Below are positions 50,263 to 59,144 of a stretch of 64,000 nt of DNA, one piece after another. The position numbers and the translations under genes were made by a program. The stretch is taken from assembly GCA_963834755.1 (NCBI GenBank), contig CAWICQ010000003.1:124001-188000 (forward strand), read 5' to 3'. This DNA is from Dokdonella_A sp963834755. GTDB lineage: Bacteria; Pseudomonadota; Gammaproteobacteria; Xanthomonadales; Rhodanobacteraceae. The number at the start of each line of letters is the position of its first letter. Position 1 is the stretch's first letter. Below the pieces are notes generated by a model. The model was not told where the DNA came from, did not search any database, and was given only the letters and a program-made list of their open reading frames with translations.

Positions 50263-51813
50263 ATGACAACGGAACCCGTGCTCGTTGCCCACTCGTCTTC
50301 ATCGCGTGCGCGGCGCTTCGTCCCGGCCTTTGTCTGCCTGTTGATGGCCGGCTGCGCGGTCGGGCCCGACTTCAAGAAACCCGACGCCCCAGCTGTCGAC
50401 GATTACACCAGCCACCCGGTTTCAAGCACGACCGCGACCTCCGGCATCGCCGGTGGCGAAGCACAGCGCTTCATCAAAGGCAGCGACATCGCCGCCGACT
50501 GGTGGACCCTGTTCCATTCCAAAGCACTCGACCAGCTGATCGAGCAGTCGATCGCGGGCAATCCCGATCTGCAGGCCGCGCAAGCGGCATTGTCGGCAGC
50601 CAGGGAAAATGTTCTGGCTCAGCGCGGCGCCTATTACCCGACGGTCACGGCCGGCGTTTCGGCGAGTCGCCAGCAGGACCCGCCCGGCGCGCTCGCACCC
50701 GTGCCGAGCAACAACGCGTTCCTGTACAACCTGTTCACGCCGCAAGTCAGCGTTTCATATGTGCCCGACGTGTTCGGCCTGAATCGCCGGACGGTGGAAT
50801 CCTTGCAAGCACAAGAGCAGGGCGTTCGCTTTCAGATGATCGCCACCTACACGACGCTCACCGCCAATGTCGTGGTCGCGGCGATCCAGAAGGGCGCGCT
50901 GCAGATGCAGATCGACGCGACGCGTCAGCTCATCGATTTCAATGCCAACATGGTTGAAATCCTGCGCTACCAGGTCGCCAAGGGTTATGCGAGCGGCGTC
51001 GACCTCGCGGCGCAGGAATCGCAACTCGCGCAGGTATCCGCGACGCTGCCTCCGTTGCTCAAGCAGTCCGCGCAGCTCGACCATCTTCTGGCGATTCTGG
51101 CCGGCCGCTTTCCGAGCCAGGCACCTGCGGAAACGTTCGAACTTTCGAGCCTGCAATTGCCGCAGGACATCCCGGTGAGCCTTCCTGCGCAACTCGTCGC
51201 GCAACGTCCGGACGTGCTGCAGGCCGAAGCCAATCTCCATGCGGCCAGCGCTCAGGTCGGCATCGCCGCGGCGAACCGGCTGCCGAATATCGAATTGACG
51301 GCCGATGCGGGCAGCACGGCGCTTGCGATCGGTCAGGTCTTCGAGTCGGGCACGGGTTTCTGGAGTCTCGGCGCCGCACTGACCGCGCCGATCTTCGACG
51401 GCGGCGCTTTGCTGCATCAGGAACGCGCGGCGAAGGCCGCGTACGTGCAGGCGGCCGACCAATATCGCAGCACGGTGCTGACCGCTGTGCAGAACGTCGC
51501 CGATACGCTGACCGCGCTGGAGCAGGACGCCGAGGGTTTGAAGACGGCCGCTGCGGCCGCCGATGCCGCCAAGGTGACGCTGGAACTATCGCAACGGCAA
51601 TGGCGGGACGGCTACGCCAACTATCTGGTTCTGCTGAATGCCGAACAGGGCTATCAACAAGCCCGCATCAACCTCGTGCAAGCGCAAGCCGATCGTTACG
51701 CCGATACGGCCGCATTGTTTCAGGCGCTGGGCGGCGGCTGGTGGCACCGCGCGGACTTGACCCGGACCGACTCGGTCGCGGCGGATTCGACCCAGGACAA
51801 GCATGAAAAATAA
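50263..51813 (+). CDS. RND efflux outer membrane channel lipoprotein (NodT/OprM type)
   Basis: 516 residues from ATG 50263; an in-frame ATG at 50209 gives 534. The lipobox is FVCLLMAGCAVGPDFKKPDA, with the family start CxVGPDxxxP. OEP domains: WWTLFHSKALDQLIEQSIAG, NPDLQAAQAALSAARENVLA, LVAQRPDVLQAEANLHAASA and the second repeat TVLTAVQNVADTLTALEQDA. It is the trimeric outer-membrane exit duct for the pump encoded next. Its end overlaps the adaptor gene by 11 bases. Confidence 0.92.
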   Translation: MTTEPVLVAHSSSSRARRFVPAFVCLLMAGCAVGPDFKKPDAPAVDDYTSHPVSSTTATSGIAGGEAQRFIKGSDIAADWWTLFHSKALDQLIEQSIAGNPDLQAAQAALSAARENVLAQRGAYYPTVTAGVSASRQQDPPGALAPVPSNNAFLYNLFTPQVSVSYVPDVFGLNRRTVESLQAQEQGVRFQMIATYTTLTANVVVAAIQKGALQMQIDATRQLIDFNANMVEILRYQVAKGYASGVDLAAQESQLAQVSATLPPLLKQSAQLDHLLAILAGRFPSQAPAETFELSSLQLPQDIPVSLPAQLVAQRPDVLQAEANLHAASAQVGIAAANRLPNIELTADAGSTALAIGQVFESGTGFWSLGAALTAPIFDGGALLHQERAAKAAYVQAADQYRSTVLTAVQNVADTLTALEQDAEGLKTAAAAADAAKVTLELSQRQWRDGYANYLVLLNAEQGYQQARINLVQAQADRYADTAALFQALGGGWWHRADLTRTDSVAADSTQDKHEK

Positions 51814-52996
51814 TTCGTTTCGGGCCGCGGCTTCGCTGGAATGGCCGAGCGGCCTCGCGCGCAACATGACGAGAGTCGTGCTCGCAGCGGCGGCCATCGC
51901 CTCGCTCGCCGGGTGCTCGCGCGAATCCGCCAATCACGCGGCTGTCACCGCCACCACGCCGAGCAACGCGACGCTGACGGCGGCTCAGCGCAAGAACATC
52001 ACGCTCCACACGGTCGCATCGTCCAAGTACCGCAAGGCGATCGAAACCACCGGAACGGTCGACTTCGACAACGATCAGGCCACCAGCGTAATCGCCGCGT
52101 TTTCGGGTCCGGTGTCGCAGCTGCTCGTGTCGCCGGGCCAGCACGTCAACCGGGGCGATCCGCTGGCAACGGTCGATTCGCCCGACTTCGCGGCGGCCAT
52201 CAGCACCTACCGCAAGGCCATCGCCACGGCGCAGACCAACCGTCGTGTGGCCGATCTCGACAAGGATCTGGTCCAGCACCGCGGTGTCTCAGAGCGCGAA
52301 GCGGAACAGGCAGAGACCGACGCCGCGAATGCCGACGCCGACCGCGACGCCGCGCTGCAGGCACTCGTCGCGCTGGATGTCGATCCGCGCGCGATCAAGG
52401 ACATTCAGGCCGGCAAACCGATGACGCACGCCGCCGGCGTGATCCGCGCCCCGATCGCCGGCACCGTCGTCGAAAAACTCATCACGCCCGGGCAGCTCTT
52501 GCAGGCAGGTTCGACGCCGTGCTTCACGGTGGCCGATCTCTCGCGCGTCTGGGTCATGGCGCAACTGTTTGGTTCCGACCTGGCGTCGATCAGGCTCGGC
52601 GATCCAGCCGAAGTGGAGACCGGAGATGCGGCGAAGAATCTCTCCGGAACTGTGGACAACATCTCGGCCCTGGTCGATCCCAATACGCGCGCCGTGGCCG
52701 TGCGCGTCGTCGTGGACAATCCGGACAACCTGTTGAGGAAACAGATGTATGTGCGCGTGCGGATCCACGCGCGCGAGGAAAGCAGCGGACTGCTGGTGCC
52801 GGTATCGGCCATCCTGCGCGACGACGTGAACCTGCCGTTTGTCTACGTCGCCGAAAAGGACGCCAGCTTCGCGCGCAGATCCGTGACGCTCGGCCATCGC
52901 AGCGGCGACCAATACGACATCGTCGCCGGTCTCGCACCGGGCGATCAGATCGTGGTCGACGGCGGCATCTTCGTTCAGTTCATGCAGAACCAATGA
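51803..52996 (+). CDS. RND efflux periplasmic adaptor (CzcB/CusB-like membrane fusion lipoprotein)
   Basis: 397 residues from ATG 51803. Lipobox VLAAAAIASLAGCSRESANH. The adaptor core includes AAFSGPVSQLLVSPGQHVNR (lipoyl half), a short hairpin (AISTYRKAIATAQTNRRVAD), GVIRAPIAGTVVEKLITPGQ (second lipoyl half) and the barrel and membrane-proximal domains (SRVWVMAQLFGSDLASIRLG, LLVPVSAILRDDVNLPFVYV). It bridges channel and pump. There is no N-terminal Met/His-rich metal-binding segment as in CusB. The stop overlaps the pump ATG (ATGA). Confidence 0.92.
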   Translation: MKNNSFRAAASLEWPSGLARNMTRVVLAAAAIASLAGCSRESANHAAVTATTPSNATLTAAQRKNITLHTVASSKYRKAIETTGTVDFDNDQATSVIAAFSGPVSQLLVSPGQHVNRGDPLATVDSPDFAAAISTYRKAIATAQTNRRVADLDKDLVQHRGVSEREAEQAETDAANADADRDAALQALVALDVDPRAIKDIQAGKPMTHAAGVIRAPIAGTVVEKLITPGQLLQAGSTPCFTVADLSRVWVMAQLFGSDLASIRLGDPAEVETGDAAKNLSGTVDNISALVDPNTRAVAVRVVVDNPDNLLRKQMYVRVRIHAREESSGLLVPVSAILRDDVNLPFVYVAEKDASFARRSVTLGHRSGDQYDIVAGLAPGDQIVVDGGIFVQFMQNQ

Positions 52997-55900
52997 GCGA
53001 TCGCCTGCCTCCTCCCGGATCGGAGTCGCGCACGGCTTCGATCATGAATCGGGTCGTGTCTTCTTCGTTGCGACAGCCCTTCCTCGTCGTTCTGATGGCG
53101 CTGGTCCTGATCGGAGCAGGCATCCTGTCGTTGAAGCGCCTGCCGGTCGATGCGTATCCCGATCTGTCGCCGCCGATGGTCGAGATCGTCACGCAATGGC
53201 CGGGCCACGCTGCCGAAGAAGTCGAACGCCTGATCACGGTGCCGCTCGAGATCGGCGTGACCGGTACGCCCGAGTCCACCACGATCCGCTCGATCTCGCT
53301 GTACGGATTGTCCGACGTGACTCTGACGTTCAAGGACGGCACCGACCATTATTTCGCACGGCAGCAGATATTCGAACGGCTCCCCGATGTCGATCTGCCG
53401 AGCGGCGTCAGCCCTTCGGTGTCGCCGCTATCCGCGCCCTCGGGCCTGATCTACCGCTACGTGCTGCAAAGCACGGACCGGTCGCCGATGGAACTCAAGA
53501 CCATCGAGGACTGGACCGTCGAACCCCAGTACAAGTCCGTTCCCGGCGTCGCCGACGATTCCGGATTCGGCGGCGGCACGATGCAGTACCAGGTGCTGCT
53601 CGATCCGGCCAAGATCGCCGGCGCGGGACTTTCCGTGCTGCAAGTCGAGAGTGCGCTGGCGGCCAACAACGACAACGCCGGCGGCGGCTTCTACTCGCAA
53701 GGCGGCCAGTTCTACTACGTGCGCGGCATGGGACGCGTCGAGACGCTCGAGGACATCGGCAATGTCGTGCTTGCCGTGAACAATGGCACACCGGTCCTGG
53801 TCAAGGATATCGGTCGCGTCGTGATCGGCATCGCGCCGCGCCTGGGCGAATTCGGCTACGAGAAACAGGACGACGCCGTGGAAGGCGTCATCATGTTGCG
53901 CACAGGCGAAAAAACCCAGGACGTCCTGAAAGGCGTCGAGGCGAAGACACGACAACTGAACCAGCAGATCCTGCCCAAGGACGTCAAGGTCGTTCCGTTC
54001 TACGACCGCAGCGATCTGATCGAGCTGACGACGCAGGTGGTCGAGAAGAACCTGCTGCGCGGCATGTTGCTGGTCATCGTGATCCTGGTGTTTTTTCTGT
54101 ACGACTTTCGTGCCGGCCTTATCGTCGCCACGACGATTCCGTTGGCGCTGCTGTTCGCGTTCATCTGCCTGGACTTGCAGAAGGCCTCGGCCAATCTGCT
54201 TTCGATCGGCGCGGTCGACTTCGGCATCCTGGTCGACGGCGCGGTGGTGTTGGTCGAGAATATTTTCCGCCAACTCGCTGAGCGGCGCGGCACATCGTGG
54301 AATCTCCTGGAGGTCATCCGCGACGCCGCCGCGGAGGTCGATCGACCGATTTTCTACGCGGTCGCCGTGATCGTGACGAGCTTCCTGCCGATTTATGTCC
54401 TGTCCGGTCCATCTGGAACACTGTTCCGGCCGATGGCGGACACCATGGTGTTCGCATTGATCGGATCCCTGATCGTCACGCTGACCCTGCTGCCGGTGTT
54501 GTGCGCCTGGTTCATGCGCAAAGGCGTGCGCGAGCGACGCAACGCCGCTTTCGACCGCATCAAATCCGTTTACGTCAAAGGGCTCGATCGTTGCCTGGCG
54601 CGGCCGTGGGCGACGACGATCGGATCCGCCGTTCTGCTCGGACTCTCGCTGCTGCTCATTCCGAGCATCGGCGCCGAGTTCATGCCGCAGCTCGATGAAG
54701 GCGCGCTGTGGGTGCGCGCGACGATGCCTTACACGATTTCGTTCGATGAGTCGGCGAAGATCGCGCCGAAGGTGCGCGACATATTGCGATCATTTCCAGA
54801 AGTCACGACCGTCGCCTCGGAGCTTGGCCGCCCGGACGACGGCACCGATCCGACCGGTTTCTTCAACGTCGAGTTCTACGTCGGCCTCAAACCCTACTCG
54901 CAATGGACCGGCACCTATCGCACCAAAGCCGCGTTGATCGAAGCCGTCAACGAGAAGCTGGAATCGTTCCCCGGCATCATCTTCAACTACACGCAGCCGG
55001 CCGAGGACGCCGTGGACGAGGCGGAAACGGGCCTGAAAAGCGCGCTAGCAGTAAAGGTCTTCGGCTCCGATCTCAACACGCTCGAACAAAAGGGCAAAGC
55101 GATCAAGAAGGTTCTCGAACGCGTGCGCGGAATCCGCGACGTGACGCTGGTGCAGGAGCTCGGGCAGCCGAGTCTCACGATCAAGATAGACCGCGCCAAG
55201 ATCGCCCGCTATGGCGTCAACGTCGCCGACATCAACGCCTTGATCCAGACCGCCATCGGCGGAGACGTTGCGACACAGGTCGTGCAGCAGGAAAAGCAGT
55301 TCGATCTTGTCGTCCGCCTCGAACGCGAGTATCGCGACAATCCGGACGAAATCGGCCGCATCCTGGTGCCGACACCGGGCGGGCAACAGATACCGCTCAA
55401 GGAGTTCGCCGACATCGCGGTCGCGAACGGTGCCTCGTTCATTTACCGCCAGGACAATTCGCGTTTCATCGGCGTCCAGTTTTCGGTCGCCGATCGCGAT
55501 CTCGCCGGCGCGGTCGAAGACGCCATGCGGCAGGTCAATGGCGCCGTGACATTGCCGGAAGGCTACCGGCTCGATTGGGGTGGGCAATACACCGAATACA
55601 CCGCATCGCGCCGGCAGCTGAACTTCGTTTTGCCGCTCACCGCGTGTCTCATTTTCTTGTTGCTGTTCGCGCTCTACAGCAATTTCAAGTTCCCGTTCAT
55701 CACCGTGCTCGGTGTCGTGCTGTCGGCGCCGGTCGGCGGCCTTGTGGCGCTCGCCATCACCGGCACGCCATTCTCGGTCTCCTCCGGGATCGGCTTCCTC
55801 GCGTTGTTCGGCGTCTCGGTGCAGACGGCCGTCGTCTACATTTCCTACGTCAATGAGCTTCGTCTCGGCGGCACGAATCTCACCGAGGCGATCCGCGAAG

Positions 55901-56118
55901 GCGCGATCCTGCGGCTGCGTCCGATCATGATGACCGCGCTCGTGGCTGCGTTGGGCTTGTTGCCGGCCGCGCTCGCCACCGGCGTAGGCACCGACACGCA
56001 GCGGCCGTTTGCTCTGGTGATCGTCAGCGGGCTCTTTACGCGACTCCTGATCAGCATCTTCGTGATGCCGGCTTTGTACACGATCGTCGCACGTCCCGAC
56101 GATCGGCTTGAGGTATGA
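52993..56118 (+). CDS. RND efflux pump, HME (CzcA/CusA) class
   Basis: 1041 residues from ATG 52993. N-terminal SSSLRQPFLVVLMALVLIGA and KRLPVDAYPDLSPPMVEIVT are the HME-RND opening; VERLITVPLEIGVTGTPEST follows. The proton-relay helix reads GAVDFGILVDGAVVLVENIF, with the two Asp and Glu spacing (DFGxxxDGAVVxxEN) of heavy-metal pumps, distinct from multidrug AcrB-type pumps. It completes a three-gene operon. Substrate (divalent cation such as Zn, Co, Cd, or organic compounds) cannot be settled: no metal regulator lies nearby. Confidence 0.93.
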   Translation: MSDRLPPPGSESRTASIMNRVVSSSLRQPFLVVLMALVLIGAGILSLKRLPVDAYPDLSPPMVEIVTQWPGHAAEEVERLITVPLEIGVTGTPESTTIRSISLYGLSDVTLTFKDGTDHYFARQQIFERLPDVDLPSGVSPSVSPLSAPSGLIYRYVLQSTDRSPMELKTIEDWTVEPQYKSVPGVADDSGFGGGTMQYQVLLDPAKIAGAGLSVLQVESALAANNDNAGGGFYSQGGQFYYVRGMGRVETLEDIGNVVLAVNNGTPVLVKDIGRVVIGIAPRLGEFGYEKQDDAVEGVIMLRTGEKTQDVLKGVEAKTRQLNQQILPKDVKVVPFYDRSDLIELTTQVVEKNLLRGMLLVIVILVFFLYDFRAGLIVATTIPLALLFAFICLDLQKASANLLSIGAVDFGILVDGAVVLVENIFRQLAERRGTSWNLLEVIRDAAAEVDRPIFYAVAVIVTSFLPIYVLSGPSGTLFRPMADTMVFALIGSLIVTLTLLPVLCAWFMRKGVRERRNAAFDRIKSVYVKGLDRCLARPWATTIGSAVLLGLSLLLIPSIGAEFMPQLDEGALWVRATMPYTISFDESAKIAPKVRDILRSFPEVTTVASELGRPDDGTDPTGFFNVEFYVGLKPYSQWTGTYRTKAALIEAVNEKLESFPGIIFNYTQPAEDAVDEAETGLKSALAVKVFGSDLNTLEQKGKAIKKVLERVRGIRDVTLVQELGQPSLTIKIDRAKIARYGVNVADINALIQTAIGGDVATQVVQQEKQFDLVVRLEREYRDNPDEIGRILVPTPGGQQIPLKEFADIAVANGASFIYRQDNSRFIGVQFSVADRDLAGAVEDAMRQVNGAVTLPEGYRLDWGGQYTEYTASRRQLNFVLPLTACLIFLLLFALYSNFKFPFITVLGVVLSAPVGGLVALAITGTPFSVSSGIGFLALFGVSVQTAVVYISYVNELRLGGTNLTEAIREGAILRLRPIMMTALVAALGLLPAALATGVGTDTQRPFALVIVSGLFTRLLISIFVMPALYTIVARPDDRLEV

Positions 56119-56224
56119 GCACCTAACGCATCGATGGATCTGCTGCCACCGCAGAAGCGACAACGACATCGCCTTTCGATGGCGTTACGGGCGGCGCCGT
56201 GCGAGGCCAACCGCCGCGTGTCCT

Positions 56225-56410
56225 TCACATCTGCCGGAACAGGTGCAGATAGCTGCGGCTGACGCGGCAGCACTTCCTTGCGGCCCTTCAAGTGGATAAC
56301 GGCGGTTTCGTTGTCGGCGCGCGCCACGTGGCCGATCGATCGAAGATTGACGACGATCGATCGATGCACCTGCGCGAAGTGCATCGGATCAAGCACGCTG
56401 CTCAGGTCGC
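56225..56410 (-). pseudogene. LytTR DNA-binding domain remnant, frameshifted and truncated
   Basis: Just past the HdeD stop, the minus strand reads DLSSVLDPMHFAQVHRSIVV, NLRSIGHVARADNETAVIHL and KGRKEVLP, a clear LytTR domain. Beyond CCG the match continues in the +1 frame as VSRSYLHLFRQM-stop (site about 56260-56267), so one base is inserted. The receiver domain and the rest of the response regulator are absent; the hdeD gene occupies the place where they would be. It is a relic of a LytR/AlgR-type regulator. Confidence 0.8.
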
Positions 56411-57004
56411 TGGAACGCGTGCGCTCGAATTGGTCTTTCGCGCATGCAGCGCCATCGCAATCAGCGCCGTTCCGCCAAACACCATGTTGATGCCGACGAG
56501 CAGACCAATCGCCCAAGCCGCCGTGCCGGGCAATCCGGCGAAAATGATGACAGCGAGAATCAGATCGAGCACGCCGCTCGCGAGCATCAATCCCCAGTTT
56601 CCGGACAGCTCGCGCTTGTGTTCGAGCGCGAACAGGATCGAAGCGATGCCTTCGATCGCGAAGAACGCGATGAGCACAAGCGTCACCGAGAACACGCCGC
56701 TCAGCGGCCACATCAACAACACGATGCCGGCAGCGATGCCGAGGATCGCCGAAAGCAGCGACCAGACGAAGCCCGGCGCGCCGCGCATCGCGAACGTCGT
56801 GTAGAGACCAACCGCGCCGCTCAAGAGAAACACCCAGCCGATCAGCAGCGTGATGGCAAGTGAAGCCACGGGCGGCAGCGCGACCGCGGCGAGGCCGAGG
56901 ATGACGAGGACGATGCCCTCGCCGAGGAAGAGTTTCCAGTGCGCGCTGAGCGCGCGCGTCGTCGCAGTTCGCATCGCATTGAGATCGGACGGATTGATCG
57001 CCAC
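56402..57004 (-). CDS. HdeD family (DUF308) membrane protein
   Basis: 200 residues from ATG 57004. Six helices in three pairs: LFLGEGIVLVILGLAAVALP, SLAITLLIGWVFLLSGAVGL, VWSLLSAILGIAAGIVLLMW, FSVTLVLIAFFAIEGIASIL, LILAVIIFAGLPGTAAWAIG and LVGINMVFGGTALIAMALHA. This is the HdeD repeat pattern. In E. coli HdeD belongs to the acid-resistance island; here the neighbours give no hint. The end abuts a LytTR remnant, which suggests a rearrangement at this point. Confidence 0.9.
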   Translation of the reverse strand: MAINPSDLNAMRTATTRALSAHWKLFLGEGIVLVILGLAAVALPPVASLAITLLIGWVFLLSGAVGLYTTFAMRGAPGFVWSLLSAILGIAAGIVLLMWPLSGVFSVTLVLIAFFAIEGIASILFALEHKRELSGNWGLMLASGVLDLILAVIIFAGLPGTAAWAIGLLVGINMVFGGTALIAMALHARKTNSSARVPAT

Positions 57005-57144
57005 GGCGGATTTCCTCCTCGTCGTGCGCGCAGGCTGCGCGCGTGTGCGGGAAACGAACGTGCGGGTCTAAAGGCCGGAGACCGCGTGTATCCTACTCCT
57101 CCGAACACGCGTGCAGGCTATCGACCTTGTCGCTGACCAGCCTC

Positions 57145-57769
57145 TCAAACGCCGAGGTCACTCTCCTCTCCCATCAACCAGATCTTCGCCTGCGAAAGCA
57201 CGCGTTTGACGAACACGCTGTCGCTCTTCGCGCGTTTTTCGAGATCCTTGGGCGAGAGTATCGTCGGGTTGACGGTCCTGCCGAGCCGCTCGCTCGCTTT
57301 TTCGAGTGCGGAAAAACACATCGGCATACGTCAGCGAATCGCTGATCAACATGAGATCGACGTCGCTCGCCGAGTCGTCCTGGCGCTTGGCGACCGAGCC
57401 ATAGACAAACGCAGCACAGATCTCCTTAACGAGCGGCCGCAACGCGTCGCGCAGCGGCTCGGCCAACCCGATGGTCTTGAGGACAATGCCGTGCAACTCA
57501 CCAAACAACGGAGGTGCCGCGTTTGCCTGAACGTGCTTCTGATTACCGACCGCTCGCGCCGTCACCAACCCGCTCTGCACCAGTCGCGCGAGTTCGCGCC
57601 ATGCGCCGGAGAGGCGGATCTCGGGACTTCGCGTCGCGCGCTGCGCGAGCGCTCGCCTGCGCGCGGGCGGAGCAGGCACGCGGTGACGTTGCGCCCGCTC
57701 GACGGCAGCTGAAATGCACGTCGCCGGCGTTGTCGATGGACGCTGCGCGATGCGATCGAGATCCCGCAT
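57145..57769 (-). pseudogene. MNT-type nucleotidyltransferase, 5' end replaced by SymE-derived DNA and frameshifted
   Basis: Minus-strand frames read RELARLVQSGLVTARAVGNQ (end of a winged helix), FGELHGIVLKTIGLAEPLRD and AFVYGSVAKRQDDSASDVDL (the GSxxxR/DxD nucleotidyltransferase site). An extra T in TTTTT near 57311-57316 breaks the frame. Without it the protein continues FSALEKASERLGRTVNPTIL, SPKDLEKRAKSDSVFVKRVL, SQAKIWLMGEESDLGV to 57145. Upstream of RELARL the DNA (57603-57757) is a near copy of the symE 5' half at 58675-58830, so the original N-terminus is missing. The intact family is often the nucleotidyltransferase of toxin-antitoxin pairs. Confidence 0.75.
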
Positions 57770-57781
57770 AGATCGCTCGCG

Positions 57782-58193
57782 TCAATCGAGGGCGGCCTCG
57801 GCCAGAGACCGCGGCGAATGAATCGCGACGCCTTCGATCGTCATGCCGTAGAGTTTTCCGAAATGCGTGCGATCTCCGGTCACGAGCGCGTCACATCGCA
57901 GACGAATGGCAGCAGCCAGCACGGGGCGATCCTTTTCCGGAAGCGCGGTCCTGGCGATTTCCGGCAACTCCGTCAGGGCGGAACGGAGCGAGCTCGATCC
58001 CGTCACGCAATGTCGCAAGCTCGACCAGTGCCTGCGCCTGCTTTATTTCGAGGTTGCGGCGTGCCTCGGCGAGAACGTACTCATCGGCGCAAAGCACGTG
58101 GCCGCGCGCTCGCAACCGCGAAAGCAGCTCGCGCACGGCGCCCTTCGACTTGCACGCCGAAAAAAGGACATTGGCATCCAGAAAAATGCGCAC
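57782..58193 (-). pseudogene. PIN domain (VapC-like) toxin, frameshifted
   Basis: From ATG 58193 the frame gives MRIFLDANVLFSACKSKGAV, GHVLCADEYVLAEARRNLEI and ALVELATLRDGIELAPF, then breaks at about 57974-57982. The other frame continues ALTELPEIARTALPEKDRPV, LAAAIRLRCDALVTGDRTHF and GKLYGMTIEGVAIHSPRSLA to 57782. All four PIN acidic sites (LDANV, AEARR, KDRPV, TGDRT) are present across the two frames, so the break is recent or an artefact: one extra base. It lies 15 bases after the AbrB antitoxin gene. Confidence 0.85.
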
Positions 58194-58208
58194 CGGCGCG
58201 CGGTGCTC

Positions 58209-58490
58209 TCAGCGTCGGCGCCGTGCCACTTTTTTCGACCGCGCGTTGGGCCGTGCGGCGCGCTTTCGCGGAGCAAGCGCTTGAGAGAGCTCGGCCTCGG
58301 ACTGGTCGAACTCGCGGATGCGAGCATCGCTGTATATCTCCACCGGCAGCGTGACTGCGGGGCGCAGCAGCAGCCCGTCGGGCGTGGTCTCGGCGATCAG
58401 CTGATCGTCGGCCTTCAGCCCCATTTCGCGGCGCAGCTTCGCAGGCAGCGTGACGACACCGCGGCTAGTGATAGTGAGCGCAGTTTTCAT
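58209..58490 (-). CDS. AbrB/MazE family antitoxin
   Basis: 93 residues from ATG 58490. The swapped-hairpin N-domain reads ALTITSRGVVTLPAKLRREM and GLKADDQLIAETTPDGLLLR. The tail (PVEIYSDARIREFDQSEAEL) is the toxin-binding region, and the final ARPNARSKKVARRRR is basic. It is translated just before the PIN toxin gene and would neutralise it and repress the pair. The toxin is frameshifted in this sequence, leaving the antitoxin apparently solitary. Confidence 0.9.
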   Translation of the reverse strand: MKTALTITSRGVVTLPAKLRREMGLKADDQLIAETTPDGLLLRPAVTLPVEIYSDARIREFDQSEAELSQALAPRKRAARPNARSKKVARRRR

Positions 58491-58559
58491 GTCCTTATTA
58501 TCCCTGCATTGCAGAATTTCTGCAAATCCGTAGCCCGCAGGTTGGCTGCAAATGCGAGG

Positions 58560-58862
58560 CTAACGTCGCCCGCGCTCCTTTTCGAACGAGCCTTGCAGGA
58601 TGATCGTGCGGAACTCGCGTTCGACGCTGATGAGGTATTCGGCGCCGATCGGGAAGCCGATGCGTTCGAGCCAGGCGCCGGAGAGGCGGATCTCGGGGAC
58701 TTCGCGTCGCGCGGTGCGCGTGCGCTCTCCTCTGCGCGGGCGGAGCAGGCGCGCGGTGACGTTGCGCCAGCTCGACGGCAGGCGAATGCGCGTGGCCGGC
58801 GTTGTCGATGGACGTTGCGCGCGATGCGATGCGCGGGCGGGTTGGCGGGGTTTGCGAGCCAT
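58560..58862 (-). CDS. SymE-like type I toxin-antitoxin toxin
   Basis: 100 residues from ATG 58862 (MARKPRQPARASHRAQRPST). The basic, Arg-rich N-half leads to the SymE core VPEIRLSGAWLERIGFPIGA and EYLISVEREFRTIILQG. SymE has an AbrB-like fold and in E. coli is an SOS-induced nucleoid-condensing or RNA-degrading toxin controlled by the antisense RNA SymR. No antisense RNA can be recognised here by sequence alone. Its 5' half is duplicated at 57603-57757. Confidence 0.75.
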   Translation of the reverse strand: MARKPRQPARASHRAQRPSTTPATRIRLPSSWRNVTARLLRPRRGERTRTARREVPEIRLSGAWLERIGFPIGAEYLISVEREFRTIILQGSFEKERGRR

Positions 58863-59144
58863 GCGGTGATTCCTTCGCGATGGAAGTCACCGTTGACCAT
58901 GCGGTGGTGACGGACCGCGCAGGGTTGACAGACCGGGCACCTCACGGAACCGGCGAGCCCCGAAGGGCTCCCCTGCGCGATCCGCCGTAGACGTGCGCGG
59001 ATGCGCAACGCGCCGCCTACGGCGATGCCGGAAAGCGTGCGTGGCGAGGTGCGACGGGCTGTCAAACCCGTGTCCCGATTGAGAGACTCAGCTAGTTTAG
59101 ATTAAGAGCACAGTCTATGCGACCCGCGGAATCAACCACCGAGT

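Larger units (their letters stand above)
57603..58830. repeat. Direct repeat pair of about 155 bp (57603-57757 and 58675-58830)
   Basis: The two segments, same orientation, share long exact blocks such as GCGCCGGAGAGGCGGATCTC, GGCGTTGTCGATGGACG and GCGGTGACGTTGCGCC; by eye close to nine in ten positions match, with single-base gaps. The right copy is the symE 5' half; the left copy is fused to the nucleotidyltransferase. The AbrB-PIN genes lie between. Confidence 0.8.

Noticed and set aside
53045..53045. Internal ATG of the RND pump as its start
   Set aside because: The ATGA overlap at 52993 gives coupled translation; starting at 53045 would drop only residues ahead of the first membrane helix and breaks the coupling.
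55845..56711. 288-codon minus-strand frame spanning the end of the RND pump and hdeD as one gene
   Set aside because: It joins shadow sequence with the LytTR remnant; only the 56225-56410 part shows homology.
58954..58968. GAGCCC-CGAA-GGGCTC hairpin as a terminator or SymR-like antisense RNA
   Set aside because: Short stem without a T run, and no promoter signal for an antisense transcript is evident; too weak to call.
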